In this document: positions 22,560-35,184 of the stretch, one piece after another
How positions within the stretch are numbered: position 1 is the first letter of the stretch
Layout: each line of letters starts with the position of its first letter
Source: Hanleya hanleyi
Lineage: Eukaryota > Mollusca > Polyplacophora > Lepidopleurida > Hanleyidae
NCBI GenBank assembly: GCA_036873755.1
Contig: JAVTVY010033875.1
Location: 62,001 to 126,000, forward strand
Direction of reading: 5' to 3'
DNA length: 64,000 nucleotides
The notes under the pieces: generated by a model
The model's database searches: none
Told to the model about the DNA's origin: nothing
The model's input: the letters and a program-made list of their open reading frames with translations, nothing else
Translations under genes and position numbers: made by a program

Positions 22560-23825
22560 TGACCGCCCGAAAATTGACAATCGTCTGAATAGATTGGGCT
22601 TTCCGCGGTAACTGAATTAGGTGAACATATATTACGCGTCCACGTACTTTCGTCCCTCCAAATATTTGCCAGATCGTAAATATTTATATCAACACGTCAT
22701 ATGAAATATAAATCCACAAAGGGTACTAGGGGCCGTGTGGATACTTCATTGTCTCCACATGAACAACTGCAATAAAATAAGGCTACGTTCTAGAATCCGC
22801 CGTATTCTTGGGTCTGAATGTGATGTGCCGAGGGAAGCTTTCCTGTATAGTCATATGGCTGCTTTTTAGTCGCTTTTTCGTCAAATTTTCGCACCTCTTG
22901 CATATCACTTCAATTCAAAGCTGAGTATATATTCCCAAGATTAGTATATCACTGGTAAGGATTGTTAAGCAACGGAAATCAACAATGCATGTTAAAGTGA
23001 TTATATGCCTTACTGAAGCTCTGCGTTGTATGTGCCAGGATGCTGTCGAATCTTTATGATCAGATATACGAGTATTTTATTGGCCACAGATTGGCTCATC
23101 GTGGCAGGGATTAAAAGAAAAGGAAACAAGAAATCGAATAAATTGGGTTATACTATCACCGCCGACTTCATTTATTTAAATATGACTTCTAATCACGTAC
23201 TGTGTATTCTGCTGTGGCGTATTTACATATGTCAATTTGCCTTCTTTTATATTGCCATTCACTTTTCGCTATTATATAAAAATAAGCGTAATGACGTCGG
23301 AGAGATGCAACCCTAGAGAGTTTATTGACGTTACCATCGTCTCGTGATTAATCCCTCGGTATAAAATAATTCGGTTAATGGTGATTTAATAACTGAAAAA
23401 TAGGTTTAGGGCTATGCGGTTATGTGGAAAATTGGTCAAATAATAAATTGTAGAAGGTAATATTTCACAGATAACATGCTATTTTCTGATCCCAACAGTC
23501 TCGACACACTATCAGCTTTGCTTTGCAAGTATATTAGTACGCTATTTGCTATATCAATACGCCGCTTTTATGTAGTTGTATTTGATGTAGAATGATGAGT
23601 TATTCCAGATATGGGATTGATAATTGAGGAAGCTCGCTATAGCCGAGTTAGATGGCGATATTTGGCTACTATATAAACATCTCACGGTTGAATAATGAAC
23701 TTGTGAAACTTCCCTATAGGAAATTAAGTGTGTCGAACCGCAAATCTATGAAAGTTCAAACGAACATCAGGGTGAATACATGATACGAAGATGTCAAACT
23801 ATTTGAGCAGATAAATTACTGCATC
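22560..23825. other. No gene recognised
   Basis: The plus-strand open frame at 23026-23316 has no recognised domain. This may include LINE 5' untranslated sequence near 22560. Confidence 0.4.
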
Positions 23826-24270
23826 TTAACCCTACCTGGCCTGGGGGGGGGGGCTTTCCTCCCCAATGTTTGTTTTTCGTTTCTATCTTGGGAGCGACAA
23901 AAATTTGAGAGCTGGAGCTGGCACGCCGCGACTTTGTAGTTCAGCATGTTGGGGTCATTTTAAACCCATTTGCATAACCCATCAAGCAAAAAAAAAATAT
24001 GAGTAAATTCAAAATGGGGACGGTATGGGGTACCAGATAGGTGATGTTTTTGTCATTTTCTTCAAAATTTCTGCTTTTCCGTGAGGAAAGAAAAAAGGAA
24101 AATCTCACCGAAAAATCGTCCATTTTTTAAAAATGACGTAACTGTGACGTCATCATGGCGACCATCTTGATTTTTTTTACACTTTCTAGCTTGACCCAAA
24201 GATATAGTATTGTAAGTTTCAGAACTCTAGTCTTAGGGATAGCGAAAATATATAGGGGCGCTCCCCCCGC
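23826..24270 (+). mobile_element. TTAA MITE, copy A (right end lost)
   Basis: Starts TTAACCCTACCTGGCCTGGG followed by a long G run. The interior shares with other copies GGGGTCATTTTAAACCCATT, the TTCTTCAAAATTTCTGCTTTTCC block, TGACGTAA and TGACGTCA (24145-24152), GTCATCATGGCGACCAT and TAGCTTGACCCAAAGATATAG. It breaks off after GGGGCGCTCCCCCC, without the right terminal repeat. Confidence 0.8.
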
Positions 24271-24274
24271 TTGT

Positions 24275-25863
24275 GTTTCAAATCACAACGCATTGACGGT
24301 TTCGAAAATGATGATAGATGAAAGTATGCATATATGTGTCGGCTCCTTATGAGAATTCAATACTACAGTCACTTTTGAATATATTAACCCACCGATTTTG
24401 ATTGTATTCAATAGAGCGGGTTATGGAACGACAGATACATACCTGTGTGCAGAGCAACACCGTATTAATGTTGAGTATTTGTTTAAAGTTACCTGAATTT
24501 GTCTTCTCTCCGATAAACTTTGTCGAATATCTGTCATTGAGTACCCAGCCGTCTTCTCGAATGACAGCGTCAATAGCCGAACATTTGACAGTTAGCACCA
24601 ATTCCAAAGAAGCAATGATTAAAAAAGCAACTTGATCCTAGGAAGAGAAAACCAGCCAACAATTTTCAGTGATGGCAGCAAGACGTATTAATGAAGCTCT
24701 ATTGGTGTAAACTTCATTTCCCATGAGTGATATACCGCTGCACACCCCCCCCCCCCACTGCCATGCAGATAAGACATCATATCTAACAGCCATATCTCAG
24801 AGAATAATCATACAAAACGACAAAAAAAGAGATTATTCTTCAGCTTTAAGAATTCGCCCAGATACACGTACATTACAAGAGATCAGACGTCTGAAGATCG
24901 ATAGGTACGCATCCCATTCTTGTATCGGCGGGCATTCTGGTCTTATGAGCGCTGATGATGTAAGTTACGTGACATAAATGTACTATTGAATGTAACATTA
25001 AGATAATCCTTGTTCTATCACAACCTAATAAAATGTTTCTTGTACATCAGACGGTTTATTGTATTTAGTCTCAAAGCTAAATGAGGAGTGTTTAGCTCAG
25101 AGGATAATACCTCAAGAGGATATGAAAGCGTCAAACGCCAGGAAAGAGCTGTCTTAAGCATCAAATAATCTCCTTATATATCCGTAATATATACGTCATG
25201 ATTTCCAATTTACAAAGCTATCGAGACTATGCAGTGTATTTAAAAGACACTGATTGATTGATCTTGGCCAACGATGAAAGAATAGCTGCATACTTGCCCA
25301 TCCATCTTCAGAGAATCTCATGAATAGATTTACCCCTATTTATCATCGTGGTGCTTTCTAGTATTTGGTCAGGGTAACGTACTTTAAAGATGATTGACAA
25401 TTTTTAAAACGGTCAGGATCTTTTTGGGAACGGCTGAACAGTTGTTGACGAAGTAAGGCACTTAGCTCTATTTCAGTTTTCCGTCAATATATTGTCGTGA
25501 AATAAATATTACTTGTAGAATCCCCTAACAATTTGCATTAGACATAATAAATTCAAAGCAGAAATAATTCAAACGCCGCTGCTGTGATTCCATCTACATG
25601 TATAGAAAAAAAAAGTTGCGGGAAACATAAATTCATATTCAAAATAGGTACATGATGAAAATCAGAACCTTCAACTCGATTTGTTCTCTTCATGCGACAT
25701 TTTATCGCCAATAATTGCAGCATAATATTGTTACTGATCTGATGTTGAACATTCAATGCTCAAATTGAAATCGCTGTTATTACAGATCAAACACAAGTTT
25801 AGTCCGTCGAGGGGATATCAGGGCCATCAGATAAAGCATTACATAAAAAAGGTTATTTTCACC
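24275..25863. other. No gene recognised
   Basis: Open frames on opposite strands at 24347-24635 overlap each other and match nothing known to me. A C run lies near 24743-24758. The rest is unique AT-rich sequence. Confidence 0.4.
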
Positions 25864-26373
25864 TCAACCCTATCGGGTCTGGGAGATTTGGGGTGTAGCG
25901 CAGCCTGGGAGAGGGGGCGGAAATTGCCCCCCCCCCCCTCTTATATTTTCGCTATCCCACAGGCTAGAGGGCTGAAACTTAACATACTAGACCTTTGGGT
26001 CGAGCTCTACTAGAAAATGTAAAAAAACATCCAAGACGGCTGCCATGATGACGTCACAGTGACGCCATTTTCTTCGCAACAATTAGTAAATAGTAATCCG
26101 ATATTAAATAAAATAGATTTTATCCACTTTTCCATTCAGAAAAGCAAAAATTGTGCGGAAATCTGACGAAAATATCACTTTTCTTGTACCCCACATGACC
26201 GCCATTTTGAATTGATTTCTCTGCGGGTGTGGTCATGCAAATAGGCTCAAAATAACCCCAATATGACATTCAACAAAGTCACAAAGTTTCAGCTCTAAAT
26301 GTTCTGTCGATCCAGAGATAGGGGTGCTCCCCCGCCCCCCCCCCCTCTTCTTCCCCGGCCAAGGTATAGTTAA
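25864..26373 (-). mobile_element. TTAA MITE, copy B
   Basis: Inverted relative to copies A, F and G. The left flank is TCAA (one change from TTAA), followed by CCCTATCGGGTCTGGG. The right end is CCGGCCAAGGTATAG followed by TTAA at 26370-26373. The interior has one TGACGTCA (26048-26055), CATGACCGCCATTTTGAATT and the C tracts near both ends. Confidence 0.82.
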
Positions 26374-26499
26374 TATTGATGTGGTCAGAAATGCTTGTGA
26401 AGGCCTCTCAAATTTATGGAAAATATATTTTAAACGCATTTGACAGAATTTTCTACCGCATGAAATGTGGTTAATATAATGTTGTGTTTGGTGACGTTT

Positions 26500-26572
26500 G
26501 GATACAAACGTCTAATCCGTCATTCAATATTCAGCCGTCGTCCATTAAAGAATTTTCGCGTCCATAATCCAA
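26500..26572 (+). repeat. Short conserved motif, copy 2
   Basis: Contains GGATACAAACGTCTAATCCG, ATATTCAGCCGTCGTCC and TTTTCGCGTCCATAATCC. It is the best-preserved copy together with 18269-18330. Confidence 0.75.
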
Positions 26573-27263
26573 AGACCTAGTTCATATAATAACATTAGTA
26601 TCAAATTAAAAGGATAAATCATAGTATACATAAAACTATGGTTATTTCCTGCAAGACAGAAGCGGTGAACAGTTTTCAATGATGCCAGCAAGATATCATG
26701 ATGTTCCAAAATATATATAATCCGTATCGCTGATCAATATTCTTAATCCATATGATATTCGATGTAAAGTCGTTTGTTGGATATATAAAAGTTGGATGTC
26801 AGTTTGTTGGAAGTCAAAAAGTTGGATGACAGTTCCAGCGTACAGTTTTAATTGGGACTATTTTTTGTCTACTAACTACATTTTGACAATACGTACCCGG
26901 GGTAGCAGATTTGTTGATCTGTTCTCATTGAGTTATACTAGCGAATAGTCCGTACTTGTATAGAAAGTGTCCACAACCTCTGAAGCTATGCCCATATTTC
27001 CTATTTCGTTTCTTAACAATCAACCTGGCAATCTATTAGACACTTCCTTAGCGTCCATGTCGTTAAGCAACGAGAATGTTATCGATCTCCGACAAGAGCC
27101 GGCGGTGTTGTCGAAGTATCACTCATGGGCTGTATTTTCATTTTCGAGGCAGTTGCTCGTATGAATAAATTTTCACTTTCCTAATGAATAACACGTTCTT
27201 GGCATAAGACGTTTTCCGTCAGGAAGATACTGTGAAAACCTGTTTAGAAAAGTCCCATTTTTA

Positions 27264-27826
27264 GCTCGCCGTGTACGAAGTAGGCGAGGTATTGGGAGAG
27301 AGAGGGGGAAAGTGGCGGTGTTGGTGTCAGTGTCGGTGTCCGGTTAAGTTTTTATGTTTAGCACAACGTTAGACTCAAGCTGGAAGGTTAACGTTTTTTG
27401 TTTAGGCTGGACTTAGAATAATTTTGACTTCTTTTGGGCTCTGAAAGCTTTCTGGGTTAATGTTTTTTGTTTAGGCTGGACTTAGAATAATTTTGACTTC
27501 TTTTGGGCTCTGAAAGTTTTCTGGGTTAATGTTTTTTGTTTAGGCTGGACTTAGAATAATTTTGACTTCTTTTGGGCTCTGAAAGCTTTCTGGGTTAATG
27601 TTTTTTGTTTAGGCTGGACTTAAATAATTTACTGCTTGAAAAAAAAGGTAATCTTTATTTCAAGTTTTATAATATAGTTCATTTTTTCAATCCAACTTCA
27701 ACATCACTGACAAAGAAGTCAATTTTTTATAACAATATGTATTGTCATTGCCAGTGATGTGGCACCTGAAGGGCTCGATCTTTATGCGAAGCTGCATGTT
27801 ATTGACAAAACACAAAAACGGCGAGC
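27264..27826. repeat. Repeat element with GCTCGCCGT / ACGGCGAGC ends enclosing a 69-bp tandem repeat
   Basis: GCTCGCCGT at 27264-27272 and its reverse complement ACGGCGAGC at 27818-27826 bound the segment. Inside, a 69-bp unit (TTTTTTGTTTAGGCTGGAC, AATTTTGACTTCTTTTGGGC, TCTGAAAGCTTTCTGGG) repeats from 27393, 27462 and 27531 with a partial unit from 27600 to 27629. Units differ at only one or two bases, so the array is young. No protein is encoded. Confidence 0.8.
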
Positions 27827-28099
27827 CGCCGGGTTACACATACCCCTTGTTCCATTTATGTAAAAAGTTTCCTTCCTGAATTTTCTACAATACACAAGCG
27901 GGCGATGATTCAATTTAAGAAAGTGAAAAAAATACGTTAGAACTAGTAATCGAGGTAGTCAACCACCGTGAGAAGGATTGGATAAATGTGTTCAAAGCAC
28001 AGTCGTGACTAAAATATTTTCGATTGTTTTTTTTTTGTTTTTTTTTGGCTACGCATGCACCCAGTCCTTCCAACTGTGTTAGTGTTATTCTCGTTTCGG

Positions 28100-28350
28100 A
28101 GAAACCTTTAAACCGCCGTGGATGCCTTTTCAACTTCGGGGGAAAGATTTCCACTTCGGCTGCGCGATGGAAACCTTTCAACCGCAGCTGCACCCTGGCT
28201 GAATTGTTCCACTGCGTTTTAATGGTCTCCACCGCGGTGCTAACGTATCCACCGCGGCGTAAACGTTTCCACCCCGGTGTAAACGTTCCACTGCAGTAGC
28301 AAACGTTACATCGCGGCGGAAACCTTTCAACTGCGATGGAAACGTTTGAA
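28100..28350. repeat. Degenerate 20-bp minisatellite (TTTCCACCGCGGTGTAAACG)
   Basis: About eleven units of 19-22 bp, most containing CCACCGCGGTG or a variant (CCACTGCAGT, CCACCCCGGTG, CATCGCGGCGG) followed by (T/A)AAACG. The open frames across it on both strands (27915-28424 and 28024-28299) simply reflect the repeat. The GC-rich, near-palindromic core stands out from the AT-rich surroundings. Confidence 0.75.
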
Positions 28351-28429
28351 TCTGTTTGTCGAACATAACCGGAAAATGAAACCAGAAGAAATAATAAAAA
28401 TGCGAAAAAAATTTGGATATACAATACAC

Positions 28430-29002
28430 ATTTACGATATACGCCTGAGTATTTTATTAATTAATTAAGAAATTAGTTATTGAATTGACACTGATAACAC
28501 CAAGACGACAGTTGCCTATTATTTTGTCCGAAGGTTTTTCTGAGCTGGGATGTACTCTATTCCGCATATGCTCCAATGTTATTTGCTGGTTACTTGATTT
28601 GGAATATATACAGTGATGCTAGACTCATAGCTCATATGAACTGTTTTAGGTTTGAATAAGTTTGGCTAATATTCTTAAGATAATCACCGATGAGATGATG
28701 AGGTGACTTTTAGGTAATGACCAACCTTCTAGCATAAAGTGAGAATAAGGGTGCGGCAATGGAAGTCAATCGTGTGTGACGGACTAACAGCTTATAGTAC
28801 AGATCGAGGGCATATCATTGCCACGTTCGACACATCTGCCAATGAGCAAAGAACAAATAGATACCATTTCAATCAGTCTCCAGTGGATGTTCTAATAATG
28901 GTCACCAGCCACTACTCTATCATAATACAGTACGAGTGGAGTAGTGAACAAATTTCCTTTATTCCATTTCCAAATATATCAAGGAGTATCATTAGTACCA
29001 TT
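28430..29002. other. No gene recognised
   Basis: Unique AT-rich sequence. The open frame at 28739-29089 has no domain and runs into MITE copy C. Confidence 0.4.
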
Positions 29003-29522
29003 TTAACACTATCTGACCTGGGCGATTTAGGGTGTATCGCAGCCTGGGGGGCGGAAAGTGTCCCTCCTATATATTTTATCTACCACTAAAGCTAGAGCGC
29101 TGAAACTTACCACACAGTATCTTGGGTTCCAGCTTCTCGGAAGCCATTTTTCGGCCTTTTTGGGGTCGATTTTTCGAAATTTTTATTTTTCCGATTTTTC
29201 TCCCGAAAAAATCTAATAAAATATAGAATAATTAGTTGTGCATAAACAAAATACTTTCAATGGCCTTTAGGCAAGGAAAATGTGAAGAAATGATGCGAAA
29301 AGATTGAAAAAACACGACTTTCGCGGATACCACATGGCCGTCATTTTGAATTTACCCATGATCCTCTGCCCGCGGGTATATGAAGTAGGCTCAAAATGAC
29401 CCCAATAAGATAAGCTTAAAAGTCACCAAGTTTCAGCCTCCTCGGTTTTGTCGTTTCGGAGCAGCAGAGAAAAGTTCACTAGGGGCGCCCCCCCCCCCTC
29501 CCCCCAGGCCAGGTAGGGTTAA
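29003..29522 (-). mobile_element. TTAA MITE, copy C
   Basis: A full copy with TTAA on both sides (29003-29006 and 29519-29522). The left end CACTATCTGACCTGGG and the right end CCAGGCCAGGTAGGG are inverted repeats. Same orientation as copy B. Confidence 0.85.
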
Positions 29523-29928
29523 ATTCTAACTGAGGGAGGTATCGCAATGTATATGGATTACACTGTCGAAGATGCATGCATGGGTGAGAATAAAGTCTAA
29601 TATAAGTTAGATGAACGAGCCAGGAGGGTGAAGCCAATGCTCCTTGGGACTAATATATCTATCGACTTGACAAGTGGCAGTATGATCAGCGATGGACCCA
29701 GTTCAACTCCATTTTGGCTATACGCATAAGAATGAGAAATATATACCGCAACGGCTACCGACGAAGTAACCTAACGTTAGTTCCTTGCAGGTGTTGCTTT
29801 CTTCGATTAATTGGCGGGCCAAAACATTTCTTTTCGGGTATAGGGGTGTTAATCCAGTTTTAAACACACGAGAACTTTCTTTTCAGGAAACATCTCCACA
29901 TGGTGCCGTTTTCAGTATGGTAGAATAT

Positions 29929-30095
29929 AAATAATTCCTTGTTTACTGTGGGAAAACACATAGAATAGATCTGGCTGCAATAGGATGAGTCTTCACGTTT
30001 GATCACTAAGACGGCCTTCGTGACCAAACTTAGACTCATCCTATTGCAGCCCGATCTATTCTTGGTGTTTTAACACAGCAAACAAGGAATTATTT
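29929..30095. mobile_element. 167-bp hairpin MITE
   Basis: The arms AAATAATTCCTTGTTTACTG and its near complement at 30076-30095 continue inward through GGCTGCAATAGGATGAGTCT and AGACTCATCCTATTGCAGCC. The loop is about 30 bp (ACGTTTGATCACTAAGACGG). A few mismatches show moderate age. No coding capacity. Confidence 0.82.
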
Positions 30096-30099
30096 CTTA

Positions 30100-31580
30100 A
30101 ATAATACTTATGTCATTAACCGAAATAGCTTTCTGCGTCTCATTTCCAGTAGCCTTGCACCAAAATCCAAATGATCATTTTACACAGGGTTACGAAACAT
30201 TCTGTTGCGCAAAATCCTTTCTTGCTCATCCTCAACGGACACATCGAAAATCCCCACGTTTTCAATACAGTTAAGCAGTATTAACTTTTAACAGTCATCA
30301 TATACGGTGGGCGTGTCAGTATTCGATTTCCCTTATATCCCTTTCCCTTTCCCATATTTCGATGATGATAGTTGTCATCTACAGGGTAGCCTAGAAAGGT
30401 TAGAAAGCGTATATTCCAGGCCACCGTTTTGGGGTAAACTGTCATTGCAAGTTTTATACTCATTAGCATTATATTATATTATTATGCCTTACCGAGATAG
30501 TATGCATGCCATTAGTTAGAATTTGTTCAAAACCGCTCCCCCTCCCGTTACCTTTGTCAGTGATACTCAGATTATGAAATCGTAAAACTTTTCCTGTCGA
30601 CCCTTTACGCCCTAACACCATGATCGGCGAAGGGAGATTTATTTTTCCCACCTCTTACATATGTGACCGATTTACTTAGGCGATCTCATGTACTTGGTAT
30701 TTTCACAGGCGACAGCGTTGTGGAGATAAAGGCGCATAAAGGCCAGGTGTATGATACTTTCTGCTAATAAACTATGCACACAATTGAACAATATAAGAGG
30801 ATTTCAGTGCCATATATAACATCTTTCGCCAGATAGATCACACCCGTCATCGCTTAGAAAATTAAATCGACGCTGATGGCCGTGTTGACAGCCAATATAC
30901 CTTAACTTAAAATCAAAGGCCGATCGCTGGAACGCCCGAATAGCTGGTTTAATCAGGTCTGTTTGTTGGCTATTCAGGGCAGATGGAATAACAATGAGAA
31001 GCTATCAATAATGCATTGAACATTTTAGAATGTTTTGCTGTGACTTAAATAAAAGTAGCATCTTATATATGCCACACATGTATGTAAAGTGCGGTCAGTC
31101 GATCGCTACAATCTACATCTGTTGACACAGTTTGCCAAAGTCCGAAAAGATGTCCTTATAGTTGACGATCAAATCACCCGATATTTCCTTGTAGTATTAA
31201 TCACCTTCGGTTAATGTGTACGATTTGTCATGGTCTGGTATTGTCTGGTCTGGTATAGAATTGGCTTACTTGGTGTAACTAATACCTGATAGCAATATCC
31301 TACTGCATGTAATTTATGTTTCATGATTTGTGAGGACATGGTTGTTTAAATTTTGCCATACCTATATATATTTATTTGGACAAGTATGAGCTGTTCCCAC
31401 TCACTTTTAAAACTCACCATGACGGAAATTAAAAAAAATATATTACTAAGGTTTGTTCATTGGTTTGTGTTTTAGTGTACAAACTGATATCTACAAAATG
31501 ATCACCATTTACCCGTATTATTTGCAATATATTACGGCGCCAACAACTTTTTTAATTCACAGACCGAGAATATGATATTC
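30100..31580. other. No gene recognised
   Basis: Short open frames at 30281-30651 only. No repeats shared with other parts of the window were noticed. Confidence 0.4.
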
Positions 31581-31582
31581 GA

Positions 31583-34150
31583 CTAACCCAATCATGGTTT
31601 GAGAGATTTTGGGGGGGTTTTTTGTTGTTTTTTTTGTTATCCCGGAGATGAGGCGCCGTTTGTGACAATATTGTCAACGACAAATATATAGAGGTAAAAC
31701 CAAAATATAAAGTCGCCATTTGTGACAATATTGTCAGACACAAATATATAGAGGTAAAACCAAAATATAAAGTGACATTTGGCAAATATAGCGTGTGGTT
31801 TTATAGTTAAAACGATATAAATAGGGCCTATATATATAAAGTTAATTTTTTTGAATATATATAAATATTTTTGGAAAATAGAAATAAACGTCTTAATTTG
31901 ACGTAAATATAAAGTACACGAACTAAAATATATGGTGTACATGTAAACCGGATATGCCCAAAGGAAGCTGCGCAATCGATGTGCGCGCGAGTAATACTGG
32001 TTAATCAAAACTGCAACTGGATTCTGAAGCGAAACTATGACAGCGGTGAAAGCCACTTGCATGTCACAGATGTGGCGAATCATACAATAAGATCACGTAC
32101 CTGAACATATTTCAGTTCACTGCCATAATGATTTAGTAAAGGCCTATTTCAATTTTCAACAATTACTGTTTTTTTGGCCTTTTACAATCGTAATTCAGAG
32201 TTATCACATCAATTAGATATAAATACATCTACTTATAAATCACCATAATGTATCCTGGCCTGCAGACAATATCACGGCCTGTCCATTCGATGTTCAATCT
32301 GCGATTCCACCGGCCAAGTCGTTGGTTGCTTTTTGCCACATAATAACATCAACAGAAGTTGAAATAAAACATGCACAGTAGTTCTACCTGAAAATAACGA
32401 TGTATTAATTATGCGCAACACAAATATTAGGCAATTTGAAATCATACTGAATATGAGCATGTTTCATTGATCGAAATATGACCATTCATAGCTTAGTTAT
32501 TGTCGTTTTGTATATTTTATCGTTTTTCGATAATATCCGCATTTCCAAACAAGACAAAAAATTTGCAGGGAACTTGATATAAGTACAGCGAATGTGGAAT
32601 CTAGTGTTCCTCATGAGGAACACTAGATTGGCCTTTTCTCACTTTTTGCGCTGCCTCGAAGCTGTTAACTAAGGAATCAGTCGAAGCCGTTTTACCCCTG
32701 CCTGCTAATCGCTAATTGATACGCTTATCGTATACTTGATACGCTTATCATCGTCAGCGTATATCGATGTACGTGTGTATTGAAAATCACTTCTGGCCCA
32801 ATGGGGTTCTTGACGGGCATCGATATACGCTGACGATGATAAGCGTATCAAGTATACGATAAGCGTATCAATTAGCGACTAGCAGGCAGGGGTAAAACGG
32901 CTTCGACTGATTCCTTAGTTAACAGCTTCGAGGCAGCGCAAAAGTGAAAAAAAGGCCAATCTAGTGTTCCTCATGAGGAACACTAGATTCCACATTCGCT
33001 GTACTTATATCAAGTTCCCTGCAAATTTTTTGTCCTGTTTAGAAATGCGGATATTATCGAAAAACGATAAAATATACAAAATGACAATAACTAAGCTATG
33101 AATGGTCATATTCCGATCAATGAAACATGCTCATATTCAGTATGATTTCAAATTGCCTAATATTTGTGTTGCGCATAATTAATACATCGTTATTTTCAGG
33201 TAGAACTACTGTGCATGTTTTATTTCAACTTCTGTTGATGTTATTATGCGGCAAATAGCAACCAGCGACTTGGCCGGTGGAATCGCAGATTGAACATCGA
33301 AGGGACAGGCCGTGATATTGTCTGCAGGCCAGGATACATTATGGTGATTTATAAGTAGATGTATTTATATCTAATTGATGTGATAACTCTGAACTACGAT
33401 TGTAAATGATAACAGTAATTGTTGAAAATTGAAATAGGCCTTTACTAAATCATTATGGCAGTGAACTGAAATATGTTCAGGTACGTGATCTTATTGTATG
33501 ATTCGCCACATCTGTGACATGCGAGTGGCTTTCACCGCTGTCATAGTTTCGCTTCAGAATCCAGTTGCAGTTTTGATTAACCAGTATTACTCGCGCGCAA
33601 ATCGATTGCGCAGCTTCCTTTGGGCATATCCGGTTTACATGTACACCATATATTTTAGTTCGTGTACTTTATATTTACGTCAAATTAAGACGTTTATTTC
33701 TATTTTCAAAAAATATTTATATATATTCAAAAAAATTAACTTTATATATATAGGCCCTATTTATATCGTTTTAACTATAAAACCACACGCTATATTTGCC
33801 AAATGTCACTTTATATTTTGGTTTTACCTCTATATATTTGTGTCTGACAATATTGTCACAAATGGCGACTTTATATTTTGGTTTTACCTCTATATATTTG
33901 TCGTTGACAATATTGTCACAAACGGCGCCCCATAGGGGGGTTGAAAGTTACCGCACTATACCCTTGGAAATATACCGTTACTTGCTGGAGAAATGTAAAA
34001 ACAAATTCAAGACCACCACAATGACGATACCACAGTGACAGAATTTTCCCAGAAGGAATATTTGGGTCTGATTTTTTCGATTTGTTTTAGTAACAGACAA
34101 TTGTCTTTGCAGAAACTGCATGATCAGTGGGTAAATATTTATTAGAGGAA
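31583..34150 (-). mobile_element. TTAA MITE copy H, split by the 2.28 kb palindrome
   Basis: The left flank (CTAACCCAATCATGG, GAGAGATTTTGGGGGGG, TTATCCCGGAG) resembles the start of copy B. The right flank after 33930 (TTGAAAGTTACC, GCTGGAGAAATGTAAAAACA, then GCAGAAACTGCATGATCAGT near 34110) follows the interior of the same family in the same order. I infer that the palindromic element inserted into, or arose within, a MITE copy. The distal end of the copy is not clear. Confidence 0.5.
31652..33929. mobile_element. 2.28 kb near-perfect palindrome (foldback-type element)
   Basis: Arms of about 1.1 kb (31652-32769 and 32818-33929) are inverted copies with very few mismatches around a 48-bp spacer. 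Ends are GGCGCCGTTTGTGACAATA and its complement. Next to each end, a roughly 64-bp unit containing the palindrome GACAATATTGTC and ATATATAGAGGTAAAACC is tandemly doubled. Each arm also contains a perfect 32-bp palindrome centred on CCTCATGAGG (32598-32629 and 32959-32990). Open frames on the two arms mirror each other and encode nothing recognisable. Long inverted arms with subterminal repeats are typical of foldback transposons; no transposase is present. No target duplication was found. Confidence 0.85.
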
Positions 34151-34639
34151 AGTCGAAACCGTTCTTGCAAAACTAGAGCTAGAGTTTGTGTAATTTTCGA
34201 AATGAAGTCTCAAATGAGGATGTTAAAGATTTCGTCATTCGATTCAGAGAGGAGAAATTGTACCGCAGGAGCGTGTGTATGGAAAGAAATGGATAAAGGA
34301 GAAACACAAAGACAAAAATGCTAAACTTCGTCTGTGGAGAATATTTCAAATTTAGTTAGGGGTGGAGATATGTGAAAACTATATCGCAAAATAAGATTAT
34401 AGAAATGTATTTGCAAAATGCAGATGTGGTGTTACGCATATCTGTGTAGAAACTGGTTGTTATGACAAAGCATCAGGGCGGATGCTCTGAGGATCATCGA
34501 AACTGTTTTGACCTGGCAAACGGAAAATATTAAAATATTGCAGGGATAGTACGTACTAAAAATATAAAACAACTATCGCATGTCATAGAGTAGGACATCA
34601 GGATTTGTCAGCTCTCGACAAGTGATGTAAAACGAGCGC

Positions 34640-34996
34640 TGTAAATTACTATTTACTACTTTATCATGCAGTTCTTGCGAAGAAATTACAAAAAAAAAAT
34701 AATAAAAAAAAATCTGACCTTATATTCTTTTGCAGGCAGTATGAGCACGTCATGAGTACGACCGGTCCATTTTCATTATGACACTTTATAGAATTCGATG
34801 ACATTACCTCATGTGAGGTCATCAGCGCCATCATTTTTGGATGTATTTAACATTCTCTAGGGAGCTTGACCCAAGGGTATGGTGTGGAGAGTTTAACCCC
34901 CCCCCCCCTCCCCCAGCCCAAGTGGTAATAAAACTAATTAGGGGGAATACCGCCCAGGCCTGGACAGATCCCGTAAAACCACGATCACATAGGGTT
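34640..34996 (+). mobile_element. TTAA MITE, copy D (partial)
   Basis: Retains the interior TTTATCATGCAGTTCTTGCG and AATCTGACC, the GGGAGCTTGACCCAAGGGTA block, the C tract, CCCAGGCCTGGACAG and a decayed right end ATAGGGTTAG. The left half is missing. About 90 bp of this area (TTGCAGGCAGTATGAGCACG through GAATTCGATGACATT) recurs at 35185-35275. Confidence 0.6.
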
Positions 34997-35184
34997 AGTA
35001 AACGAGATGTAACGGCAGCGGGTTGCACAAAAGGCATGGCTTACGTTGTTCTCTAGGCTATTGTTCAGCATATTCAGCATCGCTTCTCACGTGCTGATCT
35101 ATCCTGATCAAATAATTACACAAAACGTGAATCACTCATATTGAAAAAGAGTAAATTCTTAATCGTCACGTCCTCGGCTTCTGA

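Noticed and set aside
27915..28429. 169- and 83-residue minus-strand frames and a 91-residue plus-strand frame
   Set aside because: They translate the 20-bp minisatellite; no domain and no splice context.
31637..33935. Mirror-image open frames of about 145 residues on the two arms of the palindrome
   Set aside because: They are the same sequence read from the two inverted arms, AT-rich and hydrophobic by composition, with no recognised domain.
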